From Onthophagus taurus (lineage: Eukaryota; Arthropoda; Insecta; Coleoptera; Scarabaeidae), in assembly GCF_036711975.1 (NCBI RefSeq), contig NC_091967.1:6882001-6946000 (forward strand): a DNA stretch of 64,000 nt. Reading direction: 5' to 3'. The position numbers were made by a program, and so were the translations under genes. Below the pieces are notes generated by a model that had not been told where the DNA came from, made no database searches, and worked only from the letters and a program-made list of their open reading frames with translations. The first letter of the stretch is position 1. Each line of letters starts with the position of its first letter. Below are positions 34,646-49,000 of the stretch, one piece after another.

Positions 34646-37439
34646 ATCTCATTTGATGACAATGATGAAAAACGTTGAACCATCATTATTTAGATTTGAG
34701 ACGTTCCATAGATTTCGATAAAATTATTATCTTGCAAAAGCATTGTAGGTGGAGGAAATGTGCCATAGTTGCCATATTGTGACCATATTGTCACCATTCA
34801 ATGATTCATATAAAAACCAAATACTCAAGCTTGTTCCATATGCAAAGAGAACAAATTAAATAGCAGACAACATCTTCTTAACCGTTGATAATCAGAGAGA
34901 TTGAAATTCTGAATTTCAAACAAACAAAATATTGAAATTATGCTTTTAAATTAATAATAAATAAACATATAAAAAGGTAATTAAATAAAAGTAAATAATA
35001 AAATAATTATGCTCTATTTTATTCAGACCAGCACATAAATTTATATCAACCTATTATCACTTGATTTAATTACTACACAGTGAAGTCATTCAATTACAAG
35101 TCAAGTATGTAGTTTGAAACTTGGTAAATGCATCCCAATATGTAGTGTATTGCCCATTAAACCTTAACCACACGAAGCCTTAATATTTCTCTGCCTAATT
35201 AGAACTTTGCGCAGGTGGAATGACTGAATTGATCCGCGTTATATTGAAAACCATTAAATACAGAAAACAAGCCTTTCGAACCGAATTAAGTAGGGCAAAA
35301 TTAGTACGCCAATTTTAGATCGGTCAACGCTAATCGTTGTTAATGGAGCATATTAATCAAGTTAAAATTTGTTTAATGTTTGCGTCCTCATATTTGGTCT
35401 GACCCCAAACTAGTTAATTTGGTTCACTAACTAACTTAAATATACAGTCCCGCGGGGGCTGTTTAACGTTTCCTATGTGACACCATTTATCTTGGACGTG
35501 CTGCAGTAACTGACCAATTTAAAGTGTTTTATAAAGTATGGAACTACATACGGATAATAAAGAAAGTTGTGTTCCGAATTATTACCACAATAATTCATTT
35601 ACTCAATTGATTTATTTAGATATATATATATAGTAGATAATATATTTTTATTAAAAGTTGGCAGTGATCTTTGTAGTAAAACCCGACCTTTGGCACCGGA
35701 AGTGGGTGTTGGCGCCTACGCGTCTGCTTCATTTCAACAAAGCTCGATCCTTATACAATTTCCCCAGAGGGTCAGACGCATTTTACTCCCAAAATAGATG
35801 GATATTTATCACCGCCTTCGTTCTCCACCATAAAAACGTTAAAATTCAGTTTAAAAAACTTGGAAATTTCCCACATCGCAATCCGAACCCAAAATAATTT
35901 TTCTTGCATCTAATTACTTTATCCCATTTCGTCGACGCGTCATTTAGATAATGGAAATCAGATTATCGGGGTTTTTGGTCTCTCTTTCTGCGTGGATTAA
36001 GGGGGTTGAGGGTGTAAAAACTTTATAGGAGCCATTTTTATAGATTACCTCCATTTCGTTCGGATCAAATATGAAAAGCAAAAAAAAAGTTGGAGGATAA
36101 TGTCTTTGAAATCACAGTTGAAATCAGTTTGCATGTTGGTAACAACAAAAAAATGTGTGGATTGGCTTCAAAAATCGTGTCGAAGGTCATTTTAGGCCAC
36201 GACAAATTTTCCCGTTCGTCCTTGACCCTTGAAGTAAACGATGAAAATCTTACCCTCGTAACTCCGTTAAAATTGTCGCTTCTAAACCATAATAACTACT
36301 CACTATGTTCGTGTTGATAAAAAATCACGCATAAGATATGTTTGACAATTTGTTGGGTTATTTATGAAAATAATTCTAAACTAGTTTATATTTTTTATGT
36401 ACCTATAAAATATTTACCGACAAAATTGATAAAGTGATAAATGGTTAGTGTCTTAGAATTTAATATCTGCGATAGAACTTTTAGTTATTTCCTATAGCCT
36501 CATATTAGTGCTACATAAAAAACACGTTTAAATAAAATGTTATAATTTGTAGTGTAAATAAAATTGTATGCAATAAAAAAACAGATTTTAGTGCTTTATC
36601 CATAACTCATTGTATTTACGGATTTTCAACATCATACCTTGCGTAAAATAAAATCTCTACATTTTATTTCCAACGAGATCTACATTGGAATAAAATTGTT
36701 AAACGCGTTATTGATTAACTTCGTTAATACATTCGAATATACGATGCCTAAAACCATTACATTAATGAAAAATGATTTTAAAGATTTTTAGATTAAAAAA
36801 AATTGTAATTTTTATATTTTTTACTCCTCTAGATATTTATATAACAACATTACTGTTACGGTATAAAAATGTATGATGGAAAACAAAATATGATTGCTTT
36901 ACGAGACGGAAAGCGTTCTATTGTTGCCGCTTAGATGCTTACATTGGAAAAATTGGAGGGACAAAATGATGAAAAAAGAACAAGAGTAGCGAACTGTAAA
37001 GCAAATAAATTATTTTTGGAAAAAAGCTGATATTAAAAAAAAATGAAAAAGATATCAGTATATCAACACATTTTTTAACATTAATTCTAGTTTTAGAGTT
37101 GTAACCTTTAACAATACTTTAATAACAAATATAGTTCGCTTTAGAAAAAAAGGTTTGGTAAGCTTTTAAATTTTCAACAATAACTGGACACACTTTCTTC
37201 TCAACCCAATCGTAACTACAATAGATGATCGGCCAATTAATTTCAATTGCAAAAATCAAAATATATAGGCTACTCGTTATTTAACAACAACTTTAAAAGG
37301 TCACATCTTTCAAAGACGCGACGTCCAGTCTATATAGAACACACACCACCACCACCTTTTGCTTCTTTTTAAATTATAATTGGCTTAAATCTCTCTAAAT
37401 AAATTAGAGAGACATTCACTTTGATCTAAAGAATGGAAT
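34646..37439. other. AT-rich gene-free stretch
   Basis: Frames 35658-35897 and 36090-36317 are open but unrecognised and lack a plausible ATG context; no further repeat seen. Confidence 0.35.
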
Positions 37440-37745
37440 TATTGGGATGTAACCATCATGACGTGGCATAGGCCGAATTGAACGTTTCGCACTGAATAGC
37501 GTGGTATATCATGACATATTAAATGTTCTACATTATGTAACTCCCTGTATATTTGATCCACAATATCCTGAGAAAAGAATGGCAGGAAGTCTCTAAGATA
37601 GCTACTATTACGATGAATTTGGTTCCTCTATCGATACATTGATGATTTAAAAGCTTCTGTCCCTGAAAATAAAAGTAAGAGCCATACAGGAAGAACTTAA
37701 CAGTTTTGATGTTAACATTCAGTTTATACCCGAGAGATTGGATCT
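37440..37745. repeat. Interspersed repeat copy B (pairs with 34.31-34.65 kb)
   Basis: Same ordered blocks as copy A: TTTGATCCACAATATCCTGA (about 37552), CTACTATTACGATGAATTTG (about 37602) and AACAGTTTTGATGTTAACAT followed by TCAGTTTATACCCGAGA (about 37699-37735). It also contains an ACTCCCTGTATA string. Confidence 0.7.
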
Positions 37746-38244
37746 GAAATTCAATGAAGTCAACTTAGCACCTGCTGTTCATTTTTGAATCCAAACTCGG
37801 CTTTATAACACCACTTTTATTTTGATCCGTCTTTTATTGCAGACACGTTTCACACAGACACAAATACAAGTTTACCATTTCCTTGAAACATTTGCATAAT
37901 TTATTGATGTCTCAGCCACCATTCTAACCTTACCCTCATGGGGGATAGTTACATAAACCGCATCATATGTAGCGTACAGTTTGTCAGCTGGAAGATACCT
38001 AGCATTTTATATTTCGTTCACCAATGATGTTTTATTCATCTAAATATGTGAAAACGTTGCGTGTAGGTTAATTGTCATTTTAACACATAATTGATTTAAA
38101 GCAATGTGTATACAACAATACATTTCCTTTAAAACCCCGCAAAAGAAATTTCTTCTAGAAATTTTTATTCATCCCACGTAAAAGTAACTTTGGCCGGTTC
38201 AAAAACTTGTTAAAAATTTATTCTAAAGTCGTCGGTTTATTGGC
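37746..38244. other. Gene-free stretch
   Basis: AT-rich, nothing recognised. Confidence 0.35.
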
Positions 38245-39190
38245 AACACTAGTCGTTAGTTCGAGTCGACTCGAAAATTTCCTTTAGGTGAACGTGCGAA
38301 GACACGAATTCGCACGTAAATGTACAAGTTACGCGTTATTGAATTTTCCTGTGCCATCGACGGATGTGCTCCGGATGCTCCTAGGCGACATATGTCATGA
38401 AGGAACTATCGATTTTTCGTCCCGAATCTCAACTATACTACGTCCAGGATAGTATTAAAGGACGATTTTTCGATAAACGAAGTCAATTGAGAGCGGCAAC
38501 TGGGATGTGCCATTAAAAATGTGTCTGTTGTGTGTGTTGAAAATAGATAGCGGGCGTAGCCAATGAAATATTGTATAAAGACGGTATAAAATATATTTTA
38601 TTATTTTTCTCCTCCTTTGAACTCTTTTCGATATAAAAGAAAAACGATCATTCTGAAAAGATATCTAACATTCATGCAATCTAGAACTTCTTGGGCTGTG
38701 TTTGTCTCCGGAGCTTTTAACCGCATAAAAGGGGAGGTCAGACAGCTTACAGCCCGCAAATCTCCGCAATCGACAAGACTCTCCCATATTCCCCGAAGAA
38801 ATTTCATAGTCTATACGTGACCATTGTACAAACGTCTCATTTTCCATTTCTTTTGGTTTCACGTCGGGCTTGGAACGTTCATATCGGATCTCCGAATCCA
38901 AACGAAATTCGTTAGTCCATATCTGGGCTTATCTTCGACGATAAAACCGGGTTTTGTAGCTCTGGCAAACAAACCCGAGGTTGCGCAACTACAACGACTC
39001 CGGTCGGCACGCGAACGACGTCGTTCCATGGACAAATACGAAAATAAATAAATATGTATTCGTCTGATAAAGTGGATTGCGCCGTCGCGGCGTTATATCG
39101 CCGGACCAGGCCGATATAAAAGTCTCTATTTCTTACGTTTTCCGAACCTAAACTCGGATCACCAGGATACGATAACATTGCGTTACGTTT
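38245..39190. promoter_or_regulatory. GC-richer island, candidate regulatory or 5' non-coding sequence
   Basis: Dense CpG relative to the surroundings, with several overlapping frames open on both strands at 38601-39178, none of which resembles a protein. CGCCGTCGCGGCGTTATATCG lies near 39080. Open frames on both strands over the same bases suggest composition rather than coding. Confidence 0.25.
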
Positions 39191-40492
39191 ACTTTGTCGT
39201 TGCTTTTGCCGCCCCCTTTTATAGCTTATTGCCTATGAGTCCTTATTGTCCGTCGTAAAAACTTCCGAGATTGGGAGAAAGAGTTTAACCTCCCCTTCTA
39301 TGTTATTGCTTTGAATAAAGTATCATTAGGAAGTGTTTGGGATAAATATGGGAAAAAAGATTACGCTTAAGTTAAAATCAATAAAACCCGGCGCCTTCAC
39401 CAAAAAAAATCAATACATTTTCAGTTAAAAAAAAATCTGAATTGTTATATTATTATAAATAGATTACGTTTCAACCGAATTCATTTAATCTGAACCTAAC
39501 TTAAGCTTCATCGTTAAAATTAGCCCATTTGGAAGCCTTACAAACGACATCGACTTCGTCTCCGGTGCAGTTCAATTGAATTACTATCAAAAGATCAGAC
39601 TACCTGAAACGCGAAGCGGCCTCAGAACAATGGGCCTCATTAGATTTCAAAGCCTTTCAAAGGTGGCACGCAGAATTTCTACCGAGCAAATTGTCTCCGG
39701 CGTCTCTAATTGGCACGGTTATTGTAATAAAGTGCTTTCAAAGTGCGGGGATACTGCAGTTGAAATCGAAAATTTAATTAAACAATTGTCCAGTTCATAA
39801 CCACACCGTATGTGATGCGCTTTGTTCCGCAAATTTCCATCATTTTGACGGTCTAATATTAGCAATAACATCGAGATAATTTATTTAAAATCGGTTTGTT
39901 TCAACGTGTATTATTTTTGAATCGTTTCCTAAATTAGCTTTAGTATAATTAGATATCATTTTGGTAATTAAATTGTCCTAGAGCAAACATCACATCGAAA
40001 CAATTTTGGAAATTAATAAATTACGTCATTAAAATTAATACAATTGAATGAATTTTCAGAAACCTGTTCAATCCTAGATAAAGGATTTTACTTCATTTCT
40101 CCAAATGAGAAATGAAAGCGAGTCATAAGTTATATTAAAGCGGAAGGGTAACCCGGGTAGCGAGCTTCCCTAATGATAAACGGTTCTCTTATTGTGCTAT
40201 TAATATCGAACATTGAATTAAATTGAATTAAAATTGATAAGTTTTTGATTAATTACACGAACCAGTAATAAAACTTAAAGTTTTTTAAATGAAACCGTCT
40301 TTAATAGCAGTAATCTTCTAGGTGGTCATAAAAGCTGCTTTTCACGTCTGAGGAAAACAAATCGTCCGGCATTGAAGGGGAGAAGAGAATACACTTCTCT
40401 TCTAACGGCGTCTATAAAAGCTCGGTTTTGGGTACAAACCTGGATGGTTCATTCCTACAAACGGAAATACCTCTAACCCCGCTCCCCACCAT
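39191..40492. other. Gene-free stretch
   Basis: A 74-codon frame at 39576-39800 begins with ATG but matches no family I recognise. Confidence 0.3.
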
Positions 40493-40846
40493 TTGAAACT
40501 TTACGCAACGAATACATGTTTTATTCACGAGAACTTATGCGAATCTCAACATTGCGGACGCTATTTTATGGAGAACCCAAAAGAATCGCTGCGCCGTCGA
40601 ATCCGAATTTCAGAAAAGCCGGATGTAAATGGCACCGCGACGACGACGACGGCGTCGCGTATAAGCGAAGTGATTTTCTTCGCTCCTTTTCAACGCGTAG
40701 ACACCACAATCAGTGGTAATGGGAAAATAGCTGTTGATGTTGAACGAGAAGGGAACGAAGCTTTTATAAAAATTTCCTGTTATCATTGCTTGGAACGTCA
40801 CCGCATTGTTCCTATGTTCCTCATTGAGGTTCGCCCAAACCACTAA
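40493..40846. other. Island open in several frames, unrecognised
   Basis: 117 plus-strand codons begin at a TTG, with the first in-frame ATG about 27 codons later; another plus frame and a minus frame are also open. Trinucleotide CGACGACGACGACG around 40636 contributes. No domain visible. Confidence 0.2.
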
Positions 40847-43800
40847 CAATTTTAATCAGGACGCCCTGGTGGCTGTCCAACATGTGATTGATGTACGGTA
40901 CTCCTGCATGAAAGCCCCTCTATGACCATCGATAGTAAAGGTAGTTTCATTTGAGCGTTTACGTGACATCCACTGCGACACCAATTAAATTTCCATTCCC
41001 ATTTTTATTTGTAAACTTTGAAAATTTTTTTACCGAATAATCCCACTGTGCAGTTGCAAATAATTTTACTTCAATTTTTAAACGTCGACTTTTAATATTT
41101 TCAACGCCGCGTAATTAATCTCGCCGTACGATATATTTACATAGAATTTGCATTTAGTACGCGAAATTGAAAGAAAAAACTTAAGTCATTTACCGATTTA
41201 ACTTTCCATATTCATGGGAACATCATATTAAATATGCAAGAGAAATTTTAAACGATTATATTTATGAACAGATAATTTAAGTTATTCTAATTCTAGAAAT
41301 AATGTTTATGCATAAACCGGCGAGACGATAGCAACAAACTTTTTCCTTTATATTGTTGTAACTTTCAGGTTGTGTGATTATAAATATCTAACTTTTCAAC
41401 GTTGTAAAATAATTTAAATTGATGTAATATACATTACGTGATTCAAGGATCAAAAAATAATCGGAAAAATATTGAACAGGCGTAATCAAATAGAGTAGAT
41501 ATGAATGAATAGAATAAATGTCCGTAAGAAATATTAATCATATTAAGTGAAAAATCTACCTCTAACGAAAAATCCTTTTGCACAAAAATCACTCACACTG
41601 TAGACAGCGTTAAGATAACGACTATCGTTGTTATATCACAAAACACATGTTTTAGACGTCTTTATTAAAAACGTACTAGCTGGAAGGTTTTTTTTGTGCG
41701 AATGAACTCGGGGTCAACAAACATGTATCGTATTTCAATGTAAAAATAGATATTAATAAAACTAAACACTGTTTTTTTTTTCAAGAAACCTAAAATGGTT
41801 CATGCATTTGCCACCCACAATAATACTAACATATTTTCCTTTCTTCCAAAAAATAGGAAACAGGAACTCCAAACACTCGCAACCCCAACAAAATGAGAAG
41901 AAAACATCTCCTGACTGTACAACGTTACTTTTCAAGATGACAAATTATTGGATATAACAGCCTTACGCTTAAAAAAATTATGCACGCAACAAATTAATTA
42001 GGTACTAATTAATCATCTCTTTTCTTCCTTTTTGCCTGTAACAAATCCTCACCATAACAAAAACTAACTCAATTTGATTATCAGGTTACTCAAAAGTACA
42101 TTCAATGCATTATTTAGCTCTTGACAAGCGATTATTGAAGACAAGTCTTATAAAATAATTCTTCAACCGATATGTCTCGCCAATAATTTAAACATGAGTT
42201 ACTTTGAAGTTTGTACCAAATAGTTTTCTGGCTAGAAGGAGTTGCGAAAATGAAATTATTTCGCCATCACTTTGCTTTTGTTTGACACCAACCTCGATTG
42301 TGAAAAATTTATTGTCAGTATCAGCTATTGCTTATAAGACCAAAGAAAAATTCTTCAGCTAATTCTAATAAGGAAAATTACTTCCTTGTGGGCATTTTAT
42401 TTGGCACTGGTTGATCCTATGCAATTTGGACACTTCCAAAGTCTGTAGTATCCTTCTGCAACAGTTTGTTATTGCTCTTGACTAGGAACTGGGATGAATT
42501 CGTCAACAAATTCATTCCATTTATTTTACATGTTGGACGACATTCGCAACTCCAACTCGAAGCAGTAATATACCATATGACAAGATAGGGCTAGATATAT
42601 TGTCATCTGTCAGGGTTTCCCCGAGTTTGTTCTCTGTCCACTTTTTTCGGACACAATATTTTTTTGAAAAAAAATGAGGTGTTCGTAAAAAATTTCTTGT
42701 TGAATAATTTGTATTAAAATTAAAACCCCTGTTAAATGGTCCATGTATAATGGGCAGTTTACAGTATCCTTATATACTTAATCGTGTAGATATATATTTT
42801 TTTTATTTTTAACAATCTCCATGATATGTATTTTCCCACCACAATGATCACATTTATCTTTTTCCTTTGTCCCCTTTCGCTAAAATAGGATTTTATTACG
42901 TAAAAACATTCGCTTTGTACCGTTAAAAGCGACAAGAGTTGTGGTTACGGGACACCTGGTGAAAGCGCCCAGAAAAAGCTCTGGAAAAACCGTAACAGCC
43001 CAGTTTTACGAACTCGCTTCAACGAGAACCTATTTGAAACTAAAGCTAGGATTTAGAAAAAAAAATGATATAAAAAACAACCAGCCTCCGTAATATGCTT
43101 TTTTCGAAATCGTTTTAATTGTTTTCTAATTTATATAAGGACTAAATAAAACTATAAATTTGAGTGGCTTTAAAAATTATACACCACTTTTATGATGGTA
43201 CAATTGAAGGGTTTATAAACACAGTTTGATTTTCTATACGGCGAGATCTCTGAATCATTTCATAACGGTACCGCGTAAACAATAACGTCGGTTTCAGCAA
43301 AGTCGTTATTATTTCTTGAACCTTCGAGGTTTGGAACATAAATACGCGGCGAAGTCAACAGAAAACGCCCACAGACCTTCGCAAGTTCTTCAGCGTTCGC
43401 GAGCACCTGCAGACAGTGATAAATGCGGTAGATAAGGTGGAGATTCGCCCGTTTTCTATTTAATTAAAATTTCAAATCGGAATTGGTAACGTTCGCCGCT
43501 TTACGAACACAGAACCGTCCTTCGATTTTAGCCCTTAATAACGTTTTCAAAGAACCCTCTTAAAATTATTATTTGGGAACGGAATTATTCAAGTCGAGGT
43601 TGTTATTAAAAATGCATTAGTGTTTTCAAGGAAAATTTTTAATCGGAATGATTTATTGATTTATTTAAATTTTGTATGTGTAAATGTAAAATGTTACACC
43701 TCGTGTAACAAGGTACAATCATTCTTTTGTAGAATAAAGATAAATTCGCACACTTTGCGAGTTTCGTCCGACGATCGTGACCCTTTCAATCAGCGTCACA

Positions 43801-45598
43801 GATTGCAAAAGAGGTACGAGTAGCCGTTAGAAAAGACCCCACCGACTTACTCCGAGTAATATAATTTGTACGCTTTGAATGCGAACCTCCAGTTTTATCA
43901 CGATCTTGTATAGCGAAAAAGCTCCTAGTGTCTATATCGTGTCTGTAGATTGCGTGCTTCTAGGTCTTTAAACGCACGTCAATCCTACGAGATGTATCGT
44001 ATAAACGTTCGTTATAGGATAATTTTAAAATATTAGGAATTAACACTTACCTGATAATAGATTGAAACATAAAACTTGCTCTGAATGAAATCTCGAGATG
44101 CACTGTCGATTTCATTGTCGATGAGTAAAGGTGAGTGTGTGTAATGCATGAGCCATTCTCTTGTTAAAAAAGGATTTATGGCAATCGTGACGATGTATTT
44201 TTAAAAATAGAGGTTGGATTAATGAAATAACTTTAATGATTATGGGCAAATTGTTTGAAGACTGTTGGAATAATAGTATTAGAGTATACATTTGTGTGTT
44301 GGAAATCGGCAAATGGATAATTGTTGATCAAGGATCGATTCGGTTGATGTGTTTCAACGTAAAGTGTTTATCTGGTGGTATGTACAAGCGCGTGCAATGT
44401 TTGGAGTTGGAAGAAAGCGTGTGCGGCCAAAAGGGATCGATAGAGCTGGCCCCTTGAATCTAGGCGAGTACCCCCGTTGGTATTGTAAAGTTTAGACCAT
44501 CGTTTACAAGTATGTACTCGTATAAAATCCACTTTGAAGAGTTTAAAAAGTTATAAATTTTAACTTTCAACACATTTTTATCAAAACTATACCAAAATTA
44601 TTTGATAAAACTTTTTTATATACATAAAAATTATTGAACTCGACACAGAATTTCTAACAAACACCCAAAAAAAAATTATCAATGTATGTATCTTAGCAGT
44701 ACATTAATCTCATGAAAGTGGGTCGTGTTTACAAGGTAAAATATTTGCGATGGCCCATTAGGGTTGGATTATGAGATCTGGTGACTGTTGACATATATTC
44801 TCCAGCGACCTTGAGCAAGCACTCCGGGCCCCACAAGAGGGACGCTTCAATGGCTCTTAGAATCTATTTTTAGAAGTTCGCCGAGCGACCATTCGCCGCT
44901 ATGAATACAGGGAAAGTTATAAATTGGATCTTCTTCCTTCTTTTGGAAAAACAGACCGCGAGGCAACAAAAAAAAACTTCCAAACCTTTTAAATCCAAAA
45001 AATAACAAAAATATTTTGTATAACATCAATGCAATTTAAGCTAATTTAGGTTAATTAAAAACTGATTTTTTTTAGAACATACCTAACAAAAAAAAATGTT
45101 CAGACAAAATATTAATGATCATTAGAAAAGGGACTCCACTTTATGAAACCAATTAGGTTGAGATGCAACTAAAGACACATTAAGATTTGGCTAGATCTTA
45201 ATTTCAATTTACCACAGGAAAACGTAGGTATTCAACATTAACAATATTTTCAATGTTATTAAATACTACATTAGAATAAATAACATAATAAATGATTCGC
45301 ATTTTCAATTTAAATTAATATTATTTCTAAATACCATCAATTTTCGCCCAATTTCAAACAGCTACTTCAATTAACGTTGTTTACATGGTCTATCAATCTG
45401 CGGTGGCTTCCTGCTATAGACTGCTAATTAACGATTAATTACCCACGCATAGTGGGACATTGTTCGTCGATCCCATAACATAATACACATTAATCGGTCT
45501 TTCATATTCATCAAACAGGTCAACCAATAAAATTCTTTCCATACACTATTTTTTTCGCATTCAGAAAGGATAATAAAAATGTCTTTACTTAATATTCA
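40847..45598. other. AT-rich gene-free stretch
   Basis: No gene. A GC-richer patch at 43240-43520 and a possible decayed element around 42300-42660 are the only visible irregularities. Confidence 0.35.
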
Positions 45599-46015
45599 CC
45601 ATTCTGCCCTCTCCCAACATCTCCTTCTCCAGCATCTTACTTCCAATGTTTTCAGATCCTCCCCAGATTCCCCTGCCGGTTGGTTTCTAGTCAAGTAATC
45701 TCTTTAGGGTGCATTATACCCTAGCTAATCTAGCCTCCTAAACCTGATTACTTTACCTTTAATTCATTTTCAATGTTTGTTAGGGTTTCTTTTAAGGATC
45801 TCCTTGTTCTCCGCTGTATGTTGGTTGTCTACTACATTGGATCCAGCCATGGTCATGTTAATGTTCCACTAATTTTTTTTGGATTCCAAGTATCTGTAGG
45901 TCGCTTAGTATTTATTGCCTATTCCTCAGGCAACTTTTGGTCCTGATCCTGGTGCTTTGTAGTTCTTCAGGCATTTAATTATCCGTATCACTTCATCATA
46001 TCTCAGTACTTTTCT
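45599..46015 (-). pseudogene. Degenerate non-LTR retrotransposon remnant
   Basis: Minus-strand conceptual translation near 45990-45930 reads EVIRIIKCLKNYKAPGSG, close to the AI..LKN.KAPG.D block before RT motif 1 of Jockey/RTE-type elements (frame broken shortly after). Near 45690-45600 it gives GEDLKTLEVRCWRRRCWERAEW-like sequence, the D.LK.L.VR.WR..A.DR.EW signature found at the C-terminal end of such polyproteins. The catalytic middle is deleted and stops intervene. Confidence 0.6.
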
Positions 46016-49000
46016 TGCTTTATTATTGTCACACTAATGCTTTATGGCATAAAACTAAACCGTCCCTATTAAAGTAATTGAAGTAATCATCTCTGACGAT
46101 TTTTCTATTTGTAGGAGAATATCTGGAGTGGGAAACGTGCACCGACGTTGCGACTGGACACTTGTTTTCCAAGTTCTCTTAACGATTCAGCTGTTAACGT
46201 GTGATTTTTCAGAAAATAATACTGTTCCAAAAACTCTTGAGAGTGAACAGTTTTGAAATAAAAACTTGTGCGAAAAGAAGTATCCAGAATTGAAAGCTTT
46301 AGCCGTTAAATTATGTACCATCTTTGGCTTCATTTACGTATATGAGCAAGGTTCTTAAACACGAGATCCTTAACAACTTGATGAGGAATTTCATTGATTA
46401 TGCTATTGATTATGTTTCATAAATGAGATAAGAAAAAGTTTTTCAATAAGGACTTGTGTCCAAAAAGATATGGTCCAAGCAAGAAATCCACACCACAAGA
46501 TCATTTTTTGTATTTCTAATAGATTATTTTTATTTCTTTCTTTATTTTTAATTTCGTATTTAGGCATACTACCGATTGGATAATTACAGATTATTTAAAT
46601 CTTTCTAACAAATTAATTTCACATTAATCTATAATAAACTACTACTTAAACGGAAATCATGGAAACAACTAAATCTAATGGAATTTAGCGGTTACGTTTG
46701 TAATTAAAGGGGTATTAACAATGCTTTACACCCACTGTACACTAAATTTACACTTTGGTGGAGGGGATGATTTTTGCCAATATAATTAGATGAAAATCCA
46801 TTTATCCTATTAATTTAATATGGACCATTATTAATTTAATGATTATTAATTAAAGTTGTAACCACGAGAATACGCGAAATCGATAATTGACATTACAACA
46901 TAGTCTCCCAAATTCTCCCTCTTGGGTTCGATCCATGTGCCCCAAACGAGATTAGACCCGTTGTTCCTTTAATTGACCGCAGAATAAGCGACGACAGGCG
47001 AAACAATCGCCTTAATCTGTTACGGGAGGGCGTTCATTGTGGGGTTGCAATTGTTCCCTATCTCCGAGGACTTGTAAATCTCTACTGCTTCTTGCTAGAC
47101 GATGAAGAGGAGTCGCATCTCAAGAAACAACTTCGAGCATCACGCTATTTTAGCTGAAGTAGGGACATTAATACATATTTAATCACGTTTTTTTTGTTGT
47201 ACGTTTCGGATTTTTGGTAGGATTAACTGCGAAAATAGATCCGATTCGTTTTTCCTTGTGATTTACAGTCGAAGATGCGCTTTGGAATTACACTCACAAA
47301 AGGTGCAGAGTAATTCTTTTCGCTTCTGGTTACAAGAAATGGGTTGGCTCGGAAGAAACTTGGCAAGAAAGCTTTGGTCATTAATCAATCGCGTTTAACT
47401 TGATTTTGAAAAGAAATCGTTTCAAAGCTAAAAAAATTGAAATTTAATTAATAATTTGTATGAATTCACAATTCAATTATTCAAAAAATTTTTACAACCC
47501 CGAAAAGTTGTTTATTTCCCAATCAAGCCGAATTGATTTTGAGGTTTCAAAATCCATATCGGATTTTTGACAATAATTAACAAACCAACTAAAAATGTAA
47601 ACTCCGAATCGCCCACGTTTCCAATTTCAACGGAAGTTATTGAATTACAGTTTGGTTTCCTGCCACGAATGCATACAAAATACGTTATGCAGCAGATAAT
47701 AAGCGGTTGGTTCGATCGTTAATTTGAAATTTTAAGCTTATTTTTTTGAAAAAAACTTAAAGTTTGTATTATGCAATTTAAAACTGCTCACTACCTAGGT
47801 ATATGTTTTTTTTTAAATAAAAAGTTTCAAGTTGTCTCTATTAAAACCGGTAATTGGAAAACTCATATCCCAAATGGTTTGACCGCGTTCAATGCACAAA
47901 ACCTCCAACCTTCAAATCGAATCTATTGCCTTAAAAGTGCACTTAGCGAACTATTTATAACTTCGATCGGGTCGAATAACATCTCGAAGGCACGCTCGAT
48001 TCTCCTCCAATAAGTCCCGGTCGGACAACTTATAACTATTTCAGTCCCGGGTAAATGAAATCTTTCGTGGCACGTAAAACGGCGAGCGCGGTTTCCCTTA
48101 AGGTTTTCACTATTCCCGGTGCGTTCTTTTTTATCCCGCAGGGTGTTTTTGAAGAACGGTGTAATCTCGCCTTGCAATTCCTTATATTGCGTCGACACCT
48201 TAAAAAAATATATAAAACCAACAAATTAAAAACATAACAACCAAAAACATATTTCTTTTCTTTAAAATATAGATCTTGACGTATTTGTGATAAATGCACT
48301 GATATTCAGTATTCTGAATATAAACTAGTTTGCTATTTACAAGTCGATTATGGATAGGAGATGATGCGAATATGATTTATTTGACTTTGATGTCGTAAAT
48401 CCTCTGATATAGACGATGATGGTAACTCCATGTGAAAAGCAAAGAGGAGATATCGAAATAAAACCATACCACCAAAATCACATAACATTTATTTGGTTAT
48501 TTGCTTAAAGAAATTGAGTTAGAATAGAAGTTATAAAATAAACATCAACAAGTCCCGACGTATTATTTGAATATGCAAATCTCGTCCATTTGACATTCGC
48601 ACGATTGTACATACACTTTGCGGCCGTATGACTAGTTAAGGGCTTTAAAATTGCGGAAAAGGAATTCGATATTCCTATTAGCGCACCGCAATGTCCTCGA
48701 GCAGAATTTTAACGAACCCAAACTAGAGTTATAACGCATTCAGAAAACGTACGTTCGGTTTCAGAATAGTTCTTAGACGACCCCATGTCGGAAACTGCGC
48801 GGGGACTTTCAAAAACCCTTTTCGGACGGGGGGCGAAATAAAGGTTAATGTGTGGAAAAAGCCCGCAGGAACACGCAACAGTATCCTAGAACCGTACGGG
48901 GCCTTCGGCACTACCGTATTCAGATAGAATTACAAATCGGATTCCGCCGGAATCCCATAAAATCTCTCTCTCGAGCTCGAGAAGGGGACCGAGAATATAT

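Noticed and set aside
38601..39178. Several 67-88 codon ORFs on both strands
   Set aside because: They overlap each other, have no splice or domain support and follow the GC-rich composition.
42300..42660. Possible second transposase remnant (minus strand)
   Set aside because: Only a few short stretches read like protein and stops are frequent; no family motif could be named.
46915..46940. tRNA-like T-loop string GGGTTCGATCC
   Set aside because: No acceptor stem, D-arm or anticodon arm can be built around it on either strand.
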